A stretch of DNA of 53,079 nt from contig JAGWYO010000007.1 in NCBI GenBank assembly GCA_018969355.1, forward strand, positions 1 through 53,079, in the 5' to 3' direction. This document shows positions 33,558 to 43,206 of this stretch, piece after piece. A program made the position numbers and the translations under genes. Every line of letters begins with the position of its first letter. Position 1 is the stretch's first letter. The DNA is from Actinomycetales bacterium (GTDB taxonomy: Bacteria > Actinomycetota > Actinomycetes > Nanopelagicales > Nanopelagicaceae). The notes under the pieces were generated by a model. It was not told the origin of the DNA and did no database searches. It saw only the letters and a list, made by a program, of their open reading frames with translations.

Positions 33558-33563
33558 TAGGCT
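33558..33563 (+). promoter_or_regulatory. -10-like element, leaderless pattern
   Basis: TAGGCT ends six bases before the ATG at 33570. The identical hexamer at the same distance precedes murI on the other strand. Confidence 0.45.
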
Positions 33564-33569
33564 AACCCC

Positions 33570-33881
33570 ATGTCTAGCTCCTTCCTTGCACTCATCTGGT
33601 GGGTGCTCCCGGCTCTGGGATTGAGTGGGGCTTTGCTCTATGTTTTGTGGGTTACTAAATTTGAGGGAAAGTTCCAGCAAGAAACGCAGCGCTCAGTTGG
33701 CCAGTTTCAGCGCTTTCAGGATTCGCTGCGCGAATCACAGGCTCGCGATGTGGCAGCTGATTCACCACAATCAGGATTAGCTGCAATGAGTGGCCATTCT
33801 GGTAACAACCACACCCAAGTGATTAAGCCAGATTCTGAAGATGATTCTCTTGACGATAATCCTTTTCTAAAGAAATCCTAA
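33570..33881 (+). CDS. Small single-helix membrane protein
   Basis: 103 residues, not recognised. One N-terminal helix (FLALIWWVLPALGLSGALLYVLWV, in parts) is followed by a basic-acidic coiled stretch (EGKFQQETQRSVGQFQRFQDSL) and a disordered acidic tail ending DDNPFLKKS. Likely a membrane-anchored accessory protein. It opens a plus-strand run with the Lon-like protease gene and UPF0182. Confidence 0.65.
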   Translation: MSSSFLALIWWVLPALGLSGALLYVLWVTKFEGKFQQETQRSVGQFQRFQDSLRESQARDVAADSPQSGLAAMSGHSGNNHTQVIKPDSEDDSLDDNPFLKKS

Positions 33882-33901
33882 ACAGAACTCGCCTTCAGCC
33901 T

Positions 33902-34639
33902 GTGCGCTTTTCACCACTTCCACGACTATCAAAAATCACTCTTGCACTCTTTCTTGCATTAGCACTCATTGCCCCACTGCCTTATGTCATCATCTTGCCA
34001 GGGCAAGCACAAAACATTTTTGACAAGTTAATCACTATTAAAGATCAAAAATCATATCCAGCACATGGACGAATTGATTTAATGTCAATTAGAGTTACTA
34101 ACCCAAATTCATGGATAATTGGACCCGAGATTCTCTATTCCTGGATAAAGGCTGACGAAGCGGTCTATCCACGTTCTGCTATCTACCCACCAGGAACGAC
34201 TCAAAAGAGTGAAGATAAAAAAGCCAAAGCTGATATGACCAACTCGCAAGATAATGCTAAAACTGCCGCACTTTCATTTTTACGATTACATCCAGAATAT
34301 GGCGTGGCCGCAAGTGACTTGCATATGAAGAACATACGCTTTGATGTAAAGAAAACTGGTGGACCAAGCGGTGGCATGATTTTTGCCATAGGTGTTATAG
34401 AGCTGCTCACCGAAAAAGACTTGCTGCAAGGTCGCCATATCGCTGGAACTGGAACGATTTCAACTGACGGGAAAGTTGGGCCCATTGGAGGGATAAATGA
34501 GAAGATTTTGGCAGCTCAAAAGGCAGGGGCCACACTCTTTATAGCCCCTGTTGGTAACAGTGCAGATATCGCACATATTCCCGCTGGAATTAAAGTGGTG
34601 ACCGTTGCCACTTTAGAGCAGGCAATCGCATCCCTTTAA
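33902..34639 (+). CDS. Lon-like serine protease without PDZ domain (Rv3194c-like)
   Basis: 245 residues from GTG 33902. An N-terminal helix (ITLALFLALALIAPLPYVIILPG, in parts) anchors it; residues 110-125 have the DMTNSQDNAK segment of this family; the Lon (S16) catalytic Ser156 lies in GGPSGGMIFAIG and Lys201 in GGINEKILAAQKAGA. Relatives such as YlbL and Rv3194c are about 340 residues and have a PDZ domain between; here no room is left for it. The active site faces outward in this family. Next to the Zincin_2 gene and UPF0182, as in mycobacteria. Confidence 0.9.
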   Translation: MRFSPLPRLSKITLALFLALALIAPLPYVIILPGQAQNIFDKLITIKDQKSYPAHGRIDLMSIRVTNPNSWIIGPEILYSWIKADEAVYPRSAIYPPGTTQKSEDKKAKADMTNSQDNAKTAALSFLRLHPEYGVAASDLHMKNIRFDVKKTGGPSGGMIFAIGVIELLTEKDLLQGRHIAGTGTISTDGKVGPIGGINEKILAAQKAGATLFIAPVGNSADIAHIPAGIKVVTVATLEQAIASL

Positions 34640-34683
34640 GCAGTGGTAATGAAGCTTTGCTTCATGTGCGCTAGCGTATGGCC

Positions 34684-37524
34684 ATGATGAGTAATGCAAC
34701 CCCGCAGTTCAATTTCAAAAGCCGCCGTAGCCCCCTCACACTTACAATCACAGTATTGGTTGTTCTTTCGGCAGTTCTGCTCTCACTCAGTGGTTTCTAT
34801 GCAGATTGGCTTTGGTTTAAATCCGTAGCTTTTACTTCAGTCTGGACAACAGTTCTCACAACTAAGGTTTTTCTCTTTGTAATCGCAGGACTTCTTACTT
34901 CATCGATTATTCTGATCAACATCATCATCGCTTATAAGCGACGTCCTCTTTATGTTCCGCTCAGCATCGAAGCTGATAATCTCGAGCGCTACCGTGCGCA
35001 AATCGAACCAATAAAACGATGGGTTGTTCTTGCACTTGCAGCCGGACTTTTCTATTTTGCCGGAACATCGGGATCGGCGTTGTGGGAATCTTGGTTGTTG
35101 TTTAAAAATTCAACGAACTTTGGCGTGAAAGATCCACAGTTCAACATGGATATCTCCTTCTTTGCTTTCAAATTACCTTTCTATCAAACGTTAATTGCTT
35201 GGGCGATTTCAACTTTAGTTCTGGCCATTATTGCTTCAGCTATTGTTCATTATCTCTACGGCGGAATCCGCTTGCAGGTCCAAGAAGATCGCACAACCGT
35301 GGCTGCACGCATCCAATTATCAGTACTTCTAGGCGGCGTTGTATTAATGAAGGCAGTTGCTTATTGGTTTGATCGCTTTCACTTAGCTCTTAAGGAAAAT
35401 AAGTTGATTACCGGTCTTACCTATACCGATGTCAACGCCACTCTTCCAGCTAAGGCGATTCTGGCAGCGATTGCGGTGGTATGCGCACTGCTATTTTTTG
35501 CCAATATCGTTCGTCGTTCATGGGTACTACCAGCTGCTGGAACCGCATTACTTGTAGTTTCTTCAATATTGATTGCAGGAATCTACCCAGGTGCAATCCA
35601 GCAGTTCCAAGTAAAGCCAAGTGAGTCTTCTAAAGAAGCACCTTTCATTCAGCGCAATATCGATGCCACGCGTGATGCCTATGGTTTATCTGGTGTTGAA
35701 GTTAGCGATTATCAGGCAACTCTTACAACCTCAGCCGGCCAACTCACTAAAGATGCAGCCACTATTGCAAATATCCGATTGATGGATCCCAATGTAATTT
35801 CAGCTACCTTCCGCCAATTACAGCAGATTAAACCTTATTACACTTTCCCAGAGTCATTAGATATCGATCGCTACACAATTGATGGTGTCAAGCGTGATGT
35901 CACCGTCGCAGTTCGAGAACTTAATATCACCGGAAATCCATCTCGTAACTGGATCAATGATCACTTGGTTTACACACATGGATTCGGTTTTGTTGCCGCC
36001 TTCGGCAATACTCGTGACACCGATGGAAAGCCATCATTTGCCGTTGGTGATTTGCCACCCACCAAAGGTCTTGGTGATTTCGAACCACGAGTTTACTTTG
36101 GTGAAAATGTTCCTGATTACTCCATTATTGGTGGCGTTAAGACTGATTCTCCAGTCGAGTTCGACTATCCAGATGATGCATCTGCAAATGGACAAAAAAA
36201 TGTGACTTACTCAGGTACTGGTGGAGTGCCAGTCGGTTCACTTGTGAACAAGATTGTCTTTGCTCTTAAGTATCAAGAACAGCGTATTTTGCTTTCTTCT
36301 TTGATTAATAAGGATTCGAAGATTCTCTTTAACCGAAATCCTCGTGAACGAGTAGCAAAAGTGGCACCATGGTTAACTCTCGATGGAGATCCGTATCCAG
36401 CCATTATTGATGGCAAGATTCTTTGGATTATCGATGGCTATACAACGAGTGCTGGCTATCCATATTCACGACAAACCTCACTCTCGAGCGCAACTTCTGA
36501 TGCCTTAACTTCAAACTCGACATCTGTGACAGCCCAAGGAAATCAGAACATCAACTACATCCGTAACTCTGTTAAGGCAACAGTTGATGCTTACGATGGC
36601 ACGGTTTCTTTGTACCAATGGGATGAAAAAGATCCAGTACTAGCTACTTGGAGCAAGGCTTTCCCTGGCACAGTCCAACCTAAGAGCAAGATTTCAAACT
36701 CTTTACTTGAACATATTCGTTATCCAGAGGATATGTTCCGCGTGCAACGCGAAATCCTCTCTTCCTACCATGTGCAAACCGCTGCAGCATTCTATGGTGG
36801 ACAGGACTTCTGGCGCGTGCCTCGCGACCCTTCAACTTTTGGTGCAAACGCTGGAGCACAACCTCCTTATTACTTGACTCTGCAAATGCCTGGGGAATCA
36901 AAGCCAGAGTTCGCACTTACCACTCCATTTGTTCCACGTGGTGGACGTGAAAACTTATCTGCATTTGCAGTAGTTAATTCAGATGCCGGACCAAACTACG
37001 GCAAGATTTCAGTGATTCAACTTCCTCGCAGCACCAACGTTGCTGGTCCTTCACAGGTGGCTTCAAACTTCGAAGCAAAACCTGAGGTTGCTAACTCTCT
37101 GTCATTGCTTCGCCAAGGCGGATCCGATGTTGTGCTTGGAAACTTGTTAACTCTGCCAGTTGGCGGCGGCTTACTTTATGTACAGCCGGTCTATGTTCGT
37201 GCAACGGCTAATGCCGCTTCATATCCATTACTTCAAAAGGTTTTGGTTTCCTTCGGAGACCAAATCGGTTATGACGACACATTAAAGGGTGCACTCGATC
37301 AAGTATTTGGTGGTAATTCTGGTACTACAACAACAACTGGAACATCAACAACTACAACAGGGACAACTAATTCATCTCTTGCTAACGCACTAGCAAGTGC
37401 TAAGCAGGCATACACTGATGGTTTAGCTGCACTTGCAAAAGGTGATTTTGCTGCATATGACAGAGCACAAAAGCGATTGAAATCAGCACTTGATTCAGCC
37501 ATTAATGCGCAAAGCAAGAAGTAA
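34684..37524 (+). CDS. UPF0182 family membrane protein (Rv3193c-like)
   Basis: About 946 residues. Seven hydrophobic helices lie in the first 310 residues, followed by a large exported domain with the conserved PFIQRNIDATRDAYGL and VYTHGFGFVAAFGN (seen as LVYTHGFGF), YFGENVPDYSII, then DLFKVQRE-like MFRVQREIL and LLYVQPVYV. A Thr-rich linker (TTTTTGTSTTTTG) precedes a helical C-terminal end. Function is unknown although the family is nearly universal in actinobacteria. ATG 34684 is favoured because TAGCGT lies six bases before it; ATG 34678 is in frame too. Confidence 0.92.
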   Translation: MMSNATPQFNFKSRRSPLTLTITVLVVLSAVLLSLSGFYADWLWFKSVAFTSVWTTVLTTKVFLFVIAGLLTSSIILINIIIAYKRRPLYVPLSIEADNLERYRAQIEPIKRWVVLALAAGLFYFAGTSGSALWESWLLFKNSTNFGVKDPQFNMDISFFAFKLPFYQTLIAWAISTLVLAIIASAIVHYLYGGIRLQVQEDRTTVAARIQLSVLLGGVVLMKAVAYWFDRFHLALKENKLITGLTYTDVNATLPAKAILAAIAVVCALLFFANIVRRSWVLPAAGTALLVVSSILIAGIYPGAIQQFQVKPSESSKEAPFIQRNIDATRDAYGLSGVEVSDYQATLTTSAGQLTKDAATIANIRLMDPNVISATFRQLQQIKPYYTFPESLDIDRYTIDGVKRDVTVAVRELNITGNPSRNWINDHLVYTHGFGFVAAFGNTRDTDGKPSFAVGDLPPTKGLGDFEPRVYFGENVPDYSIIGGVKTDSPVEFDYPDDASANGQKNVTYSGTGGVPVGSLVNKIVFALKYQEQRILLSSLINKDSKILFNRNPRERVAKVAPWLTLDGDPYPAIIDGKILWIIDGYTTSAGYPYSRQTSLSSATSDALTSNSTSVTAQGNQNINYIRNSVKATVDAYDGTVSLYQWDEKDPVLATWSKAFPGTVQPKSKISNSLLEHIRYPEDMFRVQREILSSYHVQTAAAFYGGQDFWRVPRDPSTFGANAGAQPPYYLTLQMPGESKPEFALTTPFVPRGGRENLSAFAVVNSDAGPNYGKISVIQLPRSTNVAGPSQVASNFEAKPEVANSLSLLRQGGSDVVLGNLLTLPVGGGLLYVQPVYVRATANAASYPLLQKVLVSFGDQIGYDDTLKGALDQVFGGNSGTTTTTGTSTTTTGTTNSSLANALASAKQAYTDGLAALAKGDFAAYDRAQKRLKSALDSAINAQSKK

Positions 37525-37548
37525 ATAAGACCGATTTGGTCTTTATCT
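37525..37548 (+). terminator. Terminator after the UPF0182 gene
   Basis: AAGACC (37527-37532) pairs with GGTCTT (37538-37543) around GATTT, followed by TATCTAT. Short and AT-rich, so only moderately sure. Confidence 0.45.
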
Positions 37549-37576
37549 ATTGATGCGCATAAGATTGCTGCACCGA

Positions 37577-37654
<78 letters not shown>

Positions 37655-37670
37655 GCACAACAGTATGAAG

Positions 37671-37707
37671 AATCTCGCTGGTGTAATACCCACTAGCGAG
37701 ATTTTTT
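37671..37707 (+). terminator. Terminator after tRNA-fMet
   Basis: AATCTCGCT (37671-37679) pairs with AGCGAGATT (37695-37703), continuing into T6 (37702-37707). It overlaps the stop codon of the convergent copA gene. Confidence 0.85.
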
Positions 37708-39955
37708 ATTTGATTCGTAGTGAGTTAGTAACCACAAAGAGTGAAGAGAGCGCCATCGCTCCTGCGGCATACAGAGGCGTCAAAAAGCCAAGGGCTGCAA
37801 TTGGCAAGCCAATTACGTTATAGATAAGGGCCCAACCCATATTCAAGCGAATAATCCTTAATGTCTTTTGTGAAAGGTTGAGAGCTGAAATGACACTACC
37901 TAAACCTGAATTCATTAAGGTTATATCTGCTGAAGAGATTGCCGTGTCTGTACCTGTTCCCATGGCCATCGATAAATCTGATGCAGTTAAAGCGGCAGCA
38001 TCATTGATGCCATCACCAATCATCAACACACAACGTCCTTCAGACTTCAACTTTTCTACAAACGCCAACTTCGTCTCTGGCAATGCAGCAGAAACGGTGT
38101 GTTCATTATCTATTCCCACGGTCGCAGCAATGGTCGCAGCAACTTCTGCACTATCTCCCGTAACAAGCCATGGTGTTATTCCCATTGATTGTAGATGAGT
38201 AATTGTCTCTGCTGCATCGTTTTTTAATTGATCACCAACAGAAAAAACAGCTAAAGCCACGCCATCCCAAGCCAATACCGAAACAGTTAATCCTGCTGCC
38301 TGCCCTGCAGCAACTGCGCTCTTAATCTCTGAATGAAACTCTGTACAGCTATGTGCAACTGCTGCAGGAGAACCAATGAGCACAACAGGCGATTGAGTTC
38401 CAAGGTGTACGCGACCTGCAGCGCCAGAACCAGGAGTTACCGAGAACTCACTTGCCTTGTAGTTCTTGACTCCAGCACTGAGGGCGTAGCGTGAAATAGC
38501 CAGAGCAATTGGGTGTGAGTTAGCTGATTCAATGGCATGTGCTGAAGAAAGAATAGTTGTTTCGTTCATCAAAGATGAGAAAGAAGCCCCAAGCACTGCT
38601 CCTGCAGCGGCAGAGATAGTTGCATTCTGCACATTCATAACACCCTCTGTAAGCGTTCCGGTCTTATCAAAGACAACTGTGTCTACATTGCGTGCAACTT
38701 CTAATACTCGCGGTTGGCGCAACACGATTCCGCGCTGTGCCCCGCGACCAGATGCCACAAGTAAAGCAACAGGTGTTGCAAGCCCTAGTGCACATGGGCA
38801 TGCAATCACAAGTACGGTGATTGCCACGGAGATAGATTGTGTCAGCGTATAACCGCTGTAATACCAAGCAGCAAATGTTCCAACTGCAATTACAGTAACT
38901 ATCGGAACAAAGACCGCACTCATACGATCAGCCAGGCGCTGAATTGGTGCTTTAGTTCCTTGGGCGCTAATCACCATGGCAGTTATACGAGCAAGTTCAG
39001 TATCACTACCCACTCGTGTGGCCCGCACAATCAATCGCCCATTGTGATTAAGCGAGGCACCTATTACTTGTGACCCAGGACCAACATCTACAGGTTTTGT
39101 TTCACCTGTAAGCATGGAGTTATCAACTGCGCTCTGACCACTGACAACAATGCCATCAGTTGCAACACGATCACCTGGCCTGACTTCAAATTCATCACCA
39201 ATTTGCAGCTGCTCGATGGGAACAATAAGTGGAAATCCCCCGCGAACAATCGTTACTTCTTTGCTGCCAAGTGCTAAGAGAGAAGATAGTGCTGCACCAG
39301 CACGTGCCTTGGCTCTAGTTTCTAAGTAACGCCCAAGGATGACAAAGAAGATAACTCCAGCAGCAACTTCTGTGTAAACATCGCCTTCACCAGTTGAGTT
39401 TGCATATATCGACCAGGTGAAAGCTGCCAGCGAACCCATCGAAATGAGGTTATCCATCGTTGGATGCTTAAGATTTCGAAGAGCAGCGCGGTGGATTGGC
39501 CAGGCAACGATTAATACAACAGGTGCACTGAGAGCTATGACGAGCCAGGCTGTGGCTGAATACAGTGGATGTGGAAGACCAAACACATCTAGTTGATCAT
39601 GAATCCACATATCAATTAAATGGTGCCAACTCATCACCATTGAAATTGCAACTGCCGGGACTGCGAATATGAATGCGAAGAATAAGGCGCGTGCAGATTT
39701 CTTACTGTGCAAAGTCACAGACTGTGCATCCTGCACAAGACTGGCTTTATATCCCGCTTTTTCAACAGTCTGGATTAACTCCCTAACATCCATATCGGCC
39801 GGGGCCATAATATGAGCGGTCTCAGTTGCAAAATTGATGTTGGCTCGAACGCCATTCAAGCCATTGAGGGCTTTTTCAACTGTATTCACACAGGAAGAAC
39901 ACGTCATCCCCTCAATTGCAAGGGTTGTGGGTTCTAAAACTATCTCTGTTGCCAT
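37706..39955 (-). CDS. copA: Copper-translocating P-type ATPase
   Basis: Exports Cu(I) across the inner membrane. 749 residues: one heavy-metal domain with GMTCSSC (16-22), eight membrane helices, the TGE actuator loop (SMLTGETKPVD), the metal-binding CPCALGLATPVAL, the phosphorylation site DKTGTLTEG, the nucleotide-site HP in SANSHPIALAI, and MIGDGINDAAAL. The CPC plus the single CxxC favours copper, less surely silver. No copZ or csoR regulator lies nearby. It starts six bases after the hisN stop, so it is probably co-transcribed with the aroA-rsgA-hisN genes. Confidence 0.93.
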   Translation of the reverse strand: MATEIVLEPTTLAIEGMTCSSCVNTVEKALNGLNGVRANINFATETAHIMAPADMDVRELIQTVEKAGYKASLVQDAQSVTLHSKKSARALFFAFIFAVPAVAISMVMSWHHLIDMWIHDQLDVFGLPHPLYSATAWLVIALSAPVVLIVAWPIHRAALRNLKHPTMDNLISMGSLAAFTWSIYANSTGEGDVYTEVAAGVIFFVILGRYLETRAKARAGAALSSLLALGSKEVTIVRGGFPLIVPIEQLQIGDEFEVRPGDRVATDGIVVSGQSAVDNSMLTGETKPVDVGPGSQVIGASLNHNGRLIVRATRVGSDTELARITAMVISAQGTKAPIQRLADRMSAVFVPIVTVIAVGTFAAWYYSGYTLTQSISVAITVLVIACPCALGLATPVALLVASGRGAQRGIVLRQPRVLEVARNVDTVVFDKTGTLTEGVMNVQNATISAAAGAVLGASFSSLMNETTILSSAHAIESANSHPIALAISRYALSAGVKNYKASEFSVTPGSGAAGRVHLGTQSPVVLIGSPAAVAHSCTEFHSEIKSAVAAGQAAGLTVSVLAWDGVALAVFSVGDQLKNDAAETITHLQSMGITPWLVTGDSAEVAATIAATVGIDNEHTVSAALPETKLAFVEKLKSEGRCVLMIGDGINDAAALTASDLSMAMGTGTDTAISSADITLMNSGLGSVISALNLSQKTLRIIRLNMGWALIYNVIGLPIAALGFLTPLYAAGAMALSSLFVVTNSLRIK

Positions 39956-39961
39956 TATCTA

Positions 39962-40759
39962 TTATGCATTCAACTCTTTGATTAAAGCTTCATGGACTGC
40001 CTTATTCGTTGATACTCCACTGCCACCAAATGGACCATAATCACCGGATGTATTAGTGAAGACGCCTCCGGCTTCGCGCACAATAATATCTAGAGCTGCC
40101 ATATCCCACACTGCAAGTGTTGGTTCAATAGCGATATCAACTGCGCCTTCTGCAACCAACATATGTGACCAAAAATCACCCATTCCACGGGTGCGCCATG
40201 CCTTTGAAAGAATTGAGTTGAAAGCATTTAACCGTGTTCCAAAACCGACAAAATCTGAATACGCAACTGAAGCATTACTCAAAGATGAAACTTGTGAGAC
40301 CGAAATCTTTCTCGTCTGTCCATTGAAAACCACAAATGCACCTTCACAGCATGATGCATACCAGCGCCGCGCTAATGCTGGCGAACTAGCGATTCCAACT
40401 ACTACTTCTTGAGTTCCATCCTCTGCAACTTCCACAAGTGCAATCAACGTAGCCCATGTTGGAACTCCGCGCATAAAGTTTTTAGTTCCATCAATGGGGT
40501 CTATCACCCAATAACGTTTAGCACCGGTGATATCACTTCCAAACTCTTCACCTAGTAATCCATCATCGGGGCGATGAGTTGCAAGAGCTTCACGGATTGC
40601 AGTTTCAACCGCCCGATCAGCATCAGTTACTGGAGTGTTATCTGGCTTGGTCGTTATTACTAAATCGAGGGATTGATAACGAGCCAGTGAGATTGAATCA
40701 GCGATGTCGGCGAGTAGGTGTGCCACAGCTAAATCTTCGGCGTACTTACTTTCGCTCAT
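39962..40759 (-). CDS. hisN: Histidinol-phosphatase / inositol-monophosphatase family
   Basis: 265 residues of the Mg-dependent IMPase superfamily: LLGEEFG, the metal site WVIDPIDGTKNFMRGVP, and the second site AVWDMAALDIIVREAGG. In actinobacteria the version beside rsgA and aroA is usually HisN, which removes phosphate from histidinol phosphate; inositol monophosphatase remains possible. It follows rsgA by 50 bases and precedes copA. Confidence 0.88.
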   Translation of the reverse strand: MSESKYAEDLAVAHLLADIADSISLARYQSLDLVITTKPDNTPVTDADRAVETAIREALATHRPDDGLLGEEFGSDITGAKRYWVIDPIDGTKNFMRGVPTWATLIALVEVAEDGTQEVVVGIASSPALARRWYASCCEGAFVVFNGQTRKISVSQVSSLSNASVAYSDFVGFGTRLNAFNSILSKAWRTRGMGDFWSHMLVAEGAVDIAIEPTLAVWDMAALDIIVREAGGVFTNTSGDYGPFGGSGVSTNKAVHEALIKELNA

Positions 40760-40809
40760 TCTCTATTCTTCTCTCAATCAACTCGTGCATTATCTCTACA
40801 GATTCAATA

Positions 40810-41832
40810 CTAATCCTCTGGCCCACCTACTGCTTGATCCTTGACTGATAAGAGCGAACGAAGACTGCTCAATCTGGCCGTTCTCTCGTGGTCGGCAACC
40901 CCGTTTGGCGCAGCCCATGCATCGAGTTTGCAAGAACTCTCGGCGTGTGAGCAATTCGATAAACATGTTGCAGCCACAAGAGAAAGATCTGTGAATGCAT
41001 CGACAATCCGATTGACATCAATATGTGAGAGCCCGAAAGCTCTAATGCCTGGTGTGTCAATAATCCATCCATCATGTGTATCTAGAGCAAGTGCAACTGC
41101 ACTAGAAGAAGTGTGGCGACCACGACCAGTTGCCTCGTTCACATCACCAGTTAAACGATCTGCTGCCGGAACAAGTGCATTAATCAGCGTTGACTTACCT
41201 ACACCTGAATGCCCAACGAGCACAGAGATTTTGCCTGAAAGCATGATATGCAGCGCTTCTAAATCTTTCTCGCGAGTCTGACTCTTAATCGCCGTATGCA
41301 GGATTTCAATATCTAACTTTGCATACTCAGCTAAGAATGCTGGGACTTCTCCCAAATCAGTTTTAGTGACAACTAATTTGGGTGTGATGCCTTCAGTAAA
41401 GGCTGAGACAAGAAAGCGATCTATAAGACCACGACGTGGTTGCGGATTAAGAGCGGCAACAACAATGACAAGTTGGTCTATGTTGGCGACAATTGTGCGC
41501 TCAACTTGCGCAGTATCATCAACAGTTCTACTTAAAGAATTTCGTCGTTCGTTGACTGAAACGATACGAGCTAAACTTCCATCATCACCGGTAACATCAC
41601 CCACGATAGAAACTCGATCACCTACCACTACAGATTTAGGCCCAAGCTCTCTCGCTCTCATCGCAGTAATAACTACACCATCATCACTAATACACGTTTG
41701 TCGTCCACGATCAACTGCTGTAACAAGTGCTGAAATGGCAGATGAATGGCTAGGGCGATCTTTGCTTCGTGGACGTGTGCTACGTGATGGCCTTATGCGC
41801 GCATCTGATTCATCGTATTGGCGTGGGCTCAT
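40810..41832 (-). CDS. rsgA: Ribosome small subunit-dependent GTPase A
   Basis: Late 30S assembly factor. 340 residues with the circularly permuted GTPase order: OB-like domain first, then the G4 motif (VVTKTDLGE), the G1 loop GHSGVGKSTLINAL and the G3 motif DTPGIRAFGL. A C-terminal zinc site follows in ATCLSNCSHAESSCKL. The N terminus is an Arg/Ser-rich tail. Starts 15 bases after the aroA stop. Confidence 0.96.
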   Translation of the reverse strand: MSPRQYDESDARIRPSRSTRPRSKDRPSHSSAISALVTAVDRGRQTCISDDGVVITAMRARELGPKSVVVGDRVSIVGDVTGDDGSLARIVSVNERRNSLSRTVDDTAQVERTIVANIDQLVIVVAALNPQPRRGLIDRFLVSAFTEGITPKLVVTKTDLGEVPAFLAEYAKLDIEILHTAIKSQTREKDLEALHIMLSGKISVLVGHSGVGKSTLINALVPAADRLTGDVNEATGRGRHTSSSAVALALDTHDGWIIDTPGIRAFGLSHIDVNRIVDAFTDLSLVAATCLSNCSHAESSCKLDAWAAPNGVADHERTARLSSLRSLLSVKDQAVGGPED

Positions 41833-41847
41833 CGTTTTATTCTCTGA

Positions 41848-43152
41848 CTAAGCAAGAAGGGAGCTCCATAGACCAGGAAAATCAGGCAGAGTTTTACGAG
41901 TAGTTGCGATGTTTTCCACTTCAATACCTGGAACGGCTAAACCAATTACAGCTCCTGCCGTAGCAAGGCGATGATCATCGTAAGTATGGAAGACGCCGCC
42001 ATGTAATGGGGCTGGAGTTATATGCAGGGCACTTTCTTCCTCAACTACATTTCCCCCTAATGCGTTAATTTCGCGGGTAAGGGCAGCCAGGCGATCAGTT
42101 TCATGCAAGCGTAAGTGTGCGATACCCCGCAAATGTGATGGTGAATCGGCAAGGGCTGCAACAGCTGCAATTGATGGTGTTAGTTCGCCAACATCATGAA
42201 GATCAATATCAATTCCGTGAATTACGCCAGTTCCGGTTAAAGTTAGTCCACGCTCATCCATTGAAATTGTTGCGCCCATCTGCCTAAAGATCGAACGCAA
42301 TTGATCCCCTGGCTGCGTTGTTGACTTGGGCCAATGAGCAATAGTGACACTTCCACCACAAACCATGGCAAGAGATAAAAACGGTGCAGCATTTGAAAGA
42401 TCAGGTTCAATTACTAATTCTTGACCATGAAGTTTTCCAGCCTTAACGCTCCAGGACTGTGCTGCTGTATCAACTTCTACTTCTGCTCCAAAGCTTCGCA
42501 ACATATCAACTGTCATTTCAATGTGCGGCATCGATGGAAGTTGACTACCTTTATGTGTTACAACAATGCCATTGCCAAAGCTTGGTGCAACCAATAGAAG
42601 CGCGGATAAGAACTGACTAGATGCACTTGCATCAATAGTTAATGAACCACCTGGAACCTTGCCAGTTCCATGTAATTTCAAGGGCAGGCTATATCGACCG
42701 TCGTGCTCTACCAAAACTCCTAACTCCTCTAGAGCTTTAATCACTGGCCCAAGTGGGCGCTCATAAGAACGTGGATCACCCTCGAATGCAACATCACCTG
42801 TTGCAAGTGCTGCAAGAGGTGGAAGAAAGCGCATCACAGTTCCAGCATTACCAACATCAATCTTCACACCACCACGAAGTGGGCCTGGCGTAATTATCCA
42901 TTGAAGTTCTTCCACACCCTCTGTTGTTACGCTCTTTTCTTCAATTCCAACACCCAGTGCACGCAAGCCTGTAACCATTAATTCGCTGTCACGAGAAACA
43001 AGTGGTCGACGAAGAGAGGACGGGGAATCAGCTTGGGCTGCCAAAATCAAAGCACGGTTCGTTACTGATTTAGATCCGGGGATGACAACGCAAGCCTCTA
43101 CTGGTTGTGAGCCGCGAAAATGTGCGGGCCAGTGTGCGTTGTTATTCATCAT
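41848..43152 (-). CDS. aroA: 3-phosphoshikimate 1-carboxyvinyltransferase (EPSP synthase)
   Basis: Sixth step of the shikimate pathway. 434 residues: PGSKSVTNRALILAA with the active-site Lys, VGNAGTVMRFLPPLA, DASASSQFLSALLL, and HETDRLAALTREINALGG (in parts), then TYDDHRLATAGAVIGL. The order aroA-rsgA-hisN is common in actinobacteria. TAGACT ends six bases before the ATG at 43152. It is divergent from the SRAP gene, whose own -10 lies in the same 54-base gap. Confidence 0.97.
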   Translation of the reverse strand: MMNNNAHWPAHFRGSQPVEACVVIPGSKSVTNRALILAAQADSPSSLRRPLVSRDSELMVTGLRALGVGIEEKSVTTEGVEELQWIITPGPLRGGVKIDVGNAGTVMRFLPPLAALATGDVAFEGDPRSYERPLGPVIKALEELGVLVEHDGRYSLPLKLHGTGKVPGGSLTIDASASSQFLSALLLVAPSFGNGIVVTHKGSQLPSMPHIEMTVDMLRSFGAEVEVDTAAQSWSVKAGKLHGQELVIEPDLSNAAPFLSLAMVCGGSVTIAHWPKSTTQPGDQLRSIFRQMGATISMDERGLTLTGTGVIHGIDIDLHDVGELTPSIAAVAALADSPSHLRGIAHLRLHETDRLAALTREINALGGNVVEEESALHITPAPLHGGVFHTYDDHRLATAGAVIGLAVPGIEVENIATTRKTLPDFPGLWSSLLA

Positions 43153-43194
43153 CGCCTCAGTCTATCGCGACTCACATCGTTCTCGTTTTACGCA

Positions 43195-43200
43195 TATCCT
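43195..43200 (+). promoter_or_regulatory. -10-like element of the SRAP gene
   Basis: TATCCT ends six bases before the ATG at 43207. The same hexamer at the same distance precedes prfB. It supports ATG 43207, which puts the catalytic Cys at position 2. Confidence 0.5.
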
Positions 43201-43206
43201 TTGCAC

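Noticed and set aside
43120-43206. Upstream extension of the SRAP gene
   Set aside because: It would overlap the aroA start and move the essential Cys away from position 2.
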